Source: Membranipora membranacea
Taxonomy: Eukaryota > Bryozoa > Gymnolaemata > Cheilostomatida > Membraniporidae
Assembly (NCBI GenBank): GCA_914767715.1
Contig: OU612068.1
Location: 8,000,001-8,064,000, forward strand
Length of the DNA: 64,000 nt
Reading direction: 5' to 3'
The notes under the pieces were generated by a model that saw only the letters and a program-made list of their open reading frames with translations, searched no databases and had not been told where the DNA came from. Made by a program: the position numbers and the translations under genes. Numbering within the stretch: position 1 is the stretch's first letter; every line of letters begins with the position of its first letter. This document shows positions 60,901 to 64,000 of this stretch, piece after piece.

Positions 60901-62516
60901 GCAAAAACCATTACACAAGTTTAACTCAGACTAAAGTTACAGCTTATACCTAAATTTCTGTAATTTAGGGTATAAGCTGGCAAGAAGTTTCAATTAAGCA
61001 ATTCATGAAACATCTACTATAAAATCTAACTAAACTCCTGGCAAACTGACTCAGGCTTGTCAACTGTTACCAAAGGTAGGAAATCAATGCTGAGAGAAGG
61101 TTGATTTATTGTGACATGTTATATTTTTTCAGTTCCTCCACAAGTATCTGCCAGCCCATCCACTGTGTACCATAAGGCCGGCCATGAGACAAGGTTATTC
61201 TGTCATGTACCTGCTCAGCCTAAAGCTACCGCTGTCTCCTGGTTTGTCGGTGATACAGAAGTCAATGACGAAAACAGGTAATAGTTAGGAGGAAAAAACA
61301 TAACAAGGTTATGGTATGTGGAAACAGGAAGTTAGGAATATAATCATTTGGAGCTCAACTGGTTGGCACCCCTCTTGCAAGTGACCTGACAAGGTGATAG
61401 GTTTATTTAGTTTCATGTCAAACAAATGACTACATAGTTTCACCTTATTTGTCTCGCACTTCTATACATTTTACTTTTTTATACACTAGGTCTTATTTGT
61501 CGGACCTATTTAACAGGCCCCTTTAGGCGCAGGTGGCTTGTTTCACTTTGTTTTAACTCTTTTATTGGCAGTCTCTTTCATTCCAGTAGCAGAATGTTTT
61601 CCTAGTAGTGCCGGAACTAAAAGAGGACAAGGAAAAAATAAAGCTTGAGAATGAAGATATGCTTAAATGAAGAAAGATCCGTGAACATCTTTATTTTGTA
61701 GTGACAAGTACAAAGTTAGCGTGTATGAGTCAGCGTTCAACAAGGTGATAACAAAGCTGACAGTGTATAGTGTCAGCAGTGCAGGAACAGAGTCTTCTAT
61801 CAGATGTGTGGCTGTCAACGATGAGGGAACATCGTCCACTGCATTCACTATAAAATGTGAGTTTCAGGGAGGAGATAACTAAGTTGTCCTATTATACTGC
61901 ATCTTTGATTGATTTCACATGGGCGTGGTAACTCTGATTCCCCTTTGATCTAATGGTTGCATTGCAGAGCAAGGGAGGGTGGTTATAGTTAACCAGAGCT
62001 TGCAGACTAACGAATAGCATGCAACCATATTTTAATCTGGTTGATCTGGTATTTGCTTGTGATACAGTGTAAGCTGGTTACTTCAAACTTTATAAAAGTC
62101 AAAACTCCTATCAATTCAGTCACTTAATCCAGACTCTGCTTAATTAGAGCACATTTTTGTGGTCCACAGAGGTTTGAATTAACGGAACTGCACTGTATAT
62201 GTTATCATCGAACACGAGAGGAGGGGGGGGAGGAGGGCTCAGGTAATTCGGCCCTAAATTTGGATATTCACCATTACTTAGAAATTCGATCCATGACAAG
62301 AAGTGCAACAATAGATATAAAAAAACCTGCGTCTAAAAACTAAAAAGCTAAAAACGACCCAGATTGAATGATTAAATTCTGAGTGGTTTTGTTTTAGATT
62401 CAGATGATTTACAGCCGATACCAGGAGCCTACTCATCAGCTAACTATATATACACTCAGTTTTCTCTTCTCTCATTCACCATTCTACTTATGTGTCACTC
62501 TCTGCTGCTGTTATAA
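57923..62516 (+). pseudogene. Lachesin/IgLON-like GPI-anchored three-Ig-domain gene with two in-frame stops
   Basis: Seven exons fit by phase: 57923-58032, 59488-59701, 60307-60467, 60677-60824 (start uncertain), 61133-61277, 61702-61856, 62398-62516. Ig1 reads STIEIRCDV ... DEGRYLCQL; Ig2 RCAAYRRPKPLIKWTR ... GGQYICTATNDIGEV; Ig3 TRLFCHVPAQPK ... SIRCVAVNDEGTS. The last exon ends in a hydrophobic tail, FSLLSFTILLMCHSLLLL, without a basic stop, preceded by SSAN, as for a GPI anchor. Such proteins are neural or epithelial adhesion molecules at the outer membrane surface. Two TAA codons interrupt otherwise clean exons: after VRVYD in exon 2 and after DDVE in exon 3. No signal-peptide exon with an ATG was found. 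It is thus probably a recently inactivated copy; two sequencing errors are the main alternative. Confidence 0.8.
62065..62195. repeat. Pogo/Tigger-type MITE copy 2
   Basis: The 131-bp element is flanked by TA, with ends CAGTGTAAGCTGG and GAACTGCACTG. It matches the element at 16133-16302 with internal deletions. It lies in the last intron of the Ig pseudogene. Confidence 0.75.
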
Positions 62517-64000
62517 CCACACCAGTATTGTTATGACATCATACAAAGCTGGTATATAAAACTGTTTCAAGGCACATTATGTGCATGCTACAGCTACTTT
62601 GGTATGATCATGGAGGGACAGTCCCTGTTAATCCTACTTGGTGTGATACACTTTCACTTTTGTCTAAACTGCTAGGTGGTCAAACACCGATAATTCTCAG
62701 CTTTCTTACATGCTGTGATATCAAAATCTCTACTCTGCGATAATAGATCTATTAGGTCAAACTTTTTCCATCGGTTTTTTCTTTGCAATCTGCATTCAAT
62801 TAAGTTTATATATGCTACACACTTTACAAACCCTGAAATTTCGTATGGATCTAAACAATATAAGTTATAGCGCAGTTTGTGCTCCGAGCTTTCAAACAAA
62901 ACTTACTCCCAAATTGTGTAAACTGATGCGATGTTCAGGATAATATCGATATACGGGCATAGTAGTAGCCGTAATTTACAACATCCTGGACATAGCAGAT
63001 ACGGTACTTTTATCAAGCCTGCCTATTTGTTTTTTATAAACAATTTTGCTTGCTGTGTCTTAAACATCCCAAGGAAGCCTATCATAGGAGTGATACCATT
63101 ACCAGGCATAGTGATCAGTATAACTATTTATCACTGTCATAGTCATACCAATCACTACACCACCCACTGTGATACGTGTGTACTCGGATCACTTCTTAGC
63201 CTAAGGAGTTGTCTGTCTTCATCTCATGGGGAGTTTATTCCCACATCCTGTGCCGGTTCGTGCATCTAAGTATTAGTTATTATCAGGAACAGTGCTGCAT
63301 TTGTAACTCAAATCAAAACAGTCGATTTTAACATGGATCAGTCTAAAGTAATAATAACCATATAGTGAATTCACAGAAGCTCAGTTGTAACATAACATTG
63401 CAGAACATAACATTTCACTGGCTATGATTGTAACACTTTCGATGACAAACTGATGTCTCATTTTCACACTCCTGGCTGGCTCTGGGTGAGACTGCGATCG
63501 AGGAGTGATACAAGAAGAAAAATAACCTATTAATTCAAATATTTCAGCAACTAGAAAGTGTTTTCATGTTCAAGTTGCAGCTCGTGTTTATTTATAGAGT
63601 AACAATATTTACAGCTGAAGTTGAGCTTCAAAACAAATAAAGAGAAATGATAGTGTAGATCAGATTTTTTGATTGAACAAATAAGCAATCAATTTTAATC
63701 TTCAAACTAAAAATCCAGTTTGAAGTAAACGTAGATAGTTAGATACTGTATAATCTTGTTTATAGCTGTTTACAATAACAAGGTTCTAATCTATTCAGAA
63801 TCTGGTTGCATTCTTCAATAAAACACATATTTGCACCTCCAGATAAACAGTTATGCAGATATGGTCATGAAAAATAAAACCACATATTTGGTAGACCAAA
63901 AAAAAGAATGATTGAAGGTACAGACAATGAGTTCATGTACAGTAAGTCATCACAACAATATATACTATTCTCTACTGGTAGTATTATACTATATTATTAT
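62517..64000. other. 3' flank of the Ig pseudogene, no gene recognised
   Basis: A plus frame at 62931-63269 is open for 112 codons but has no motif and looks like chance. Several AATAAA hexamers occur (for example near 63636 and 63820), about 1.1 kb past the Ig stop. Nothing else is recognised to the end of the window. Confidence 0.5.

Noticed and set aside
62931-63269. 112-codon plus ORF
   Set aside because: No domain, signal or splice partner; length is within chance for this amount of sequence.

Overview
The window is animal nuclear DNA: AT-rich, with multi-exon genes, GT-AG introns, TATA-poor intergenic space, many small fold-back repeats and one non-LTR retrotransposon. The gene set is an AA15 chitin-type LPMO, a BAMBI-like pseudoreceptor, NSUN2, MRPS11, a KIAA1143 homologue and a lachesin-like Ig protein. 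With the intron density this suggests a non-vertebrate bilaterian, most probably a lophotrochozoan such as a mollusc, brachiopod or annelid. The species cannot be named from the sequence. Gene models were built by hand from reading frame, splice sites and intron phase. In each model called complete, the phases of all joins agree.

Layout: (1) 1.8-7.8 kb, minus: complete 4-exon gene for a kinase-less TGF-beta-receptor-like membrane protein (249 aa). (2) 14.7-17.8 kb, minus: complete 6-exon secreted AA15 LPMO (323 aa) with a Thr/Pro linker and a six-cysteine C-terminal module. (3) 19.6-24.5 kb, minus: complete 6-exon Golgi-type carbohydrate sulfotransferase (377 aa); one intron holds a decayed copy of part of exon 2. 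(4) 27.8-36.8 kb, minus: complete 18-exon NSUN2 tRNA/mRNA m5C methyltransferase (789 aa), with a tRNA-Asn(GUU) gene inside one intron on the same strand. (5) 37.2-41.0 kb, minus: CR1/L2-like LINE with an intact-looking endonuclease/reverse transcriptase ORF and a 5'-truncated PHD-type ORF1. (6) 41.5-45.4 kb, plus: complete 7-exon mitochondrial ribosomal protein uS11m (MRPS11). (7) 48.1-51.7 kb, plus: 3' part of an unrecognised single-pass membrane protein gene. (8) 54.3-55.5 kb, minus: complete 2-exon KIAA1143/DUF4604 homologue. (9) 57.9-62.5 kb, plus: GPI-anchored three-Ig-domain gene broken by two in-frame TAA codons, probably a pseudogene.

The genes do not form one pathway. Two are RNA/translation housekeeping genes (NSUN2 and MRPS11), placed head to head and now separated by the LINE. 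The others act at the cell surface, in the Golgi or in the extracellular matrix. At least five fold-back/MITE-like elements, two families present twice, explain much of the noncoding structure and several mirror-image ORFs. No operon, CRISPR array or prokaryotic system is present. The most notable items are the BAMBI-like gene, the tRNA gene nested in a tRNA-methyltransferase gene, the unknown membrane-protein gene and the broken Ig gene.
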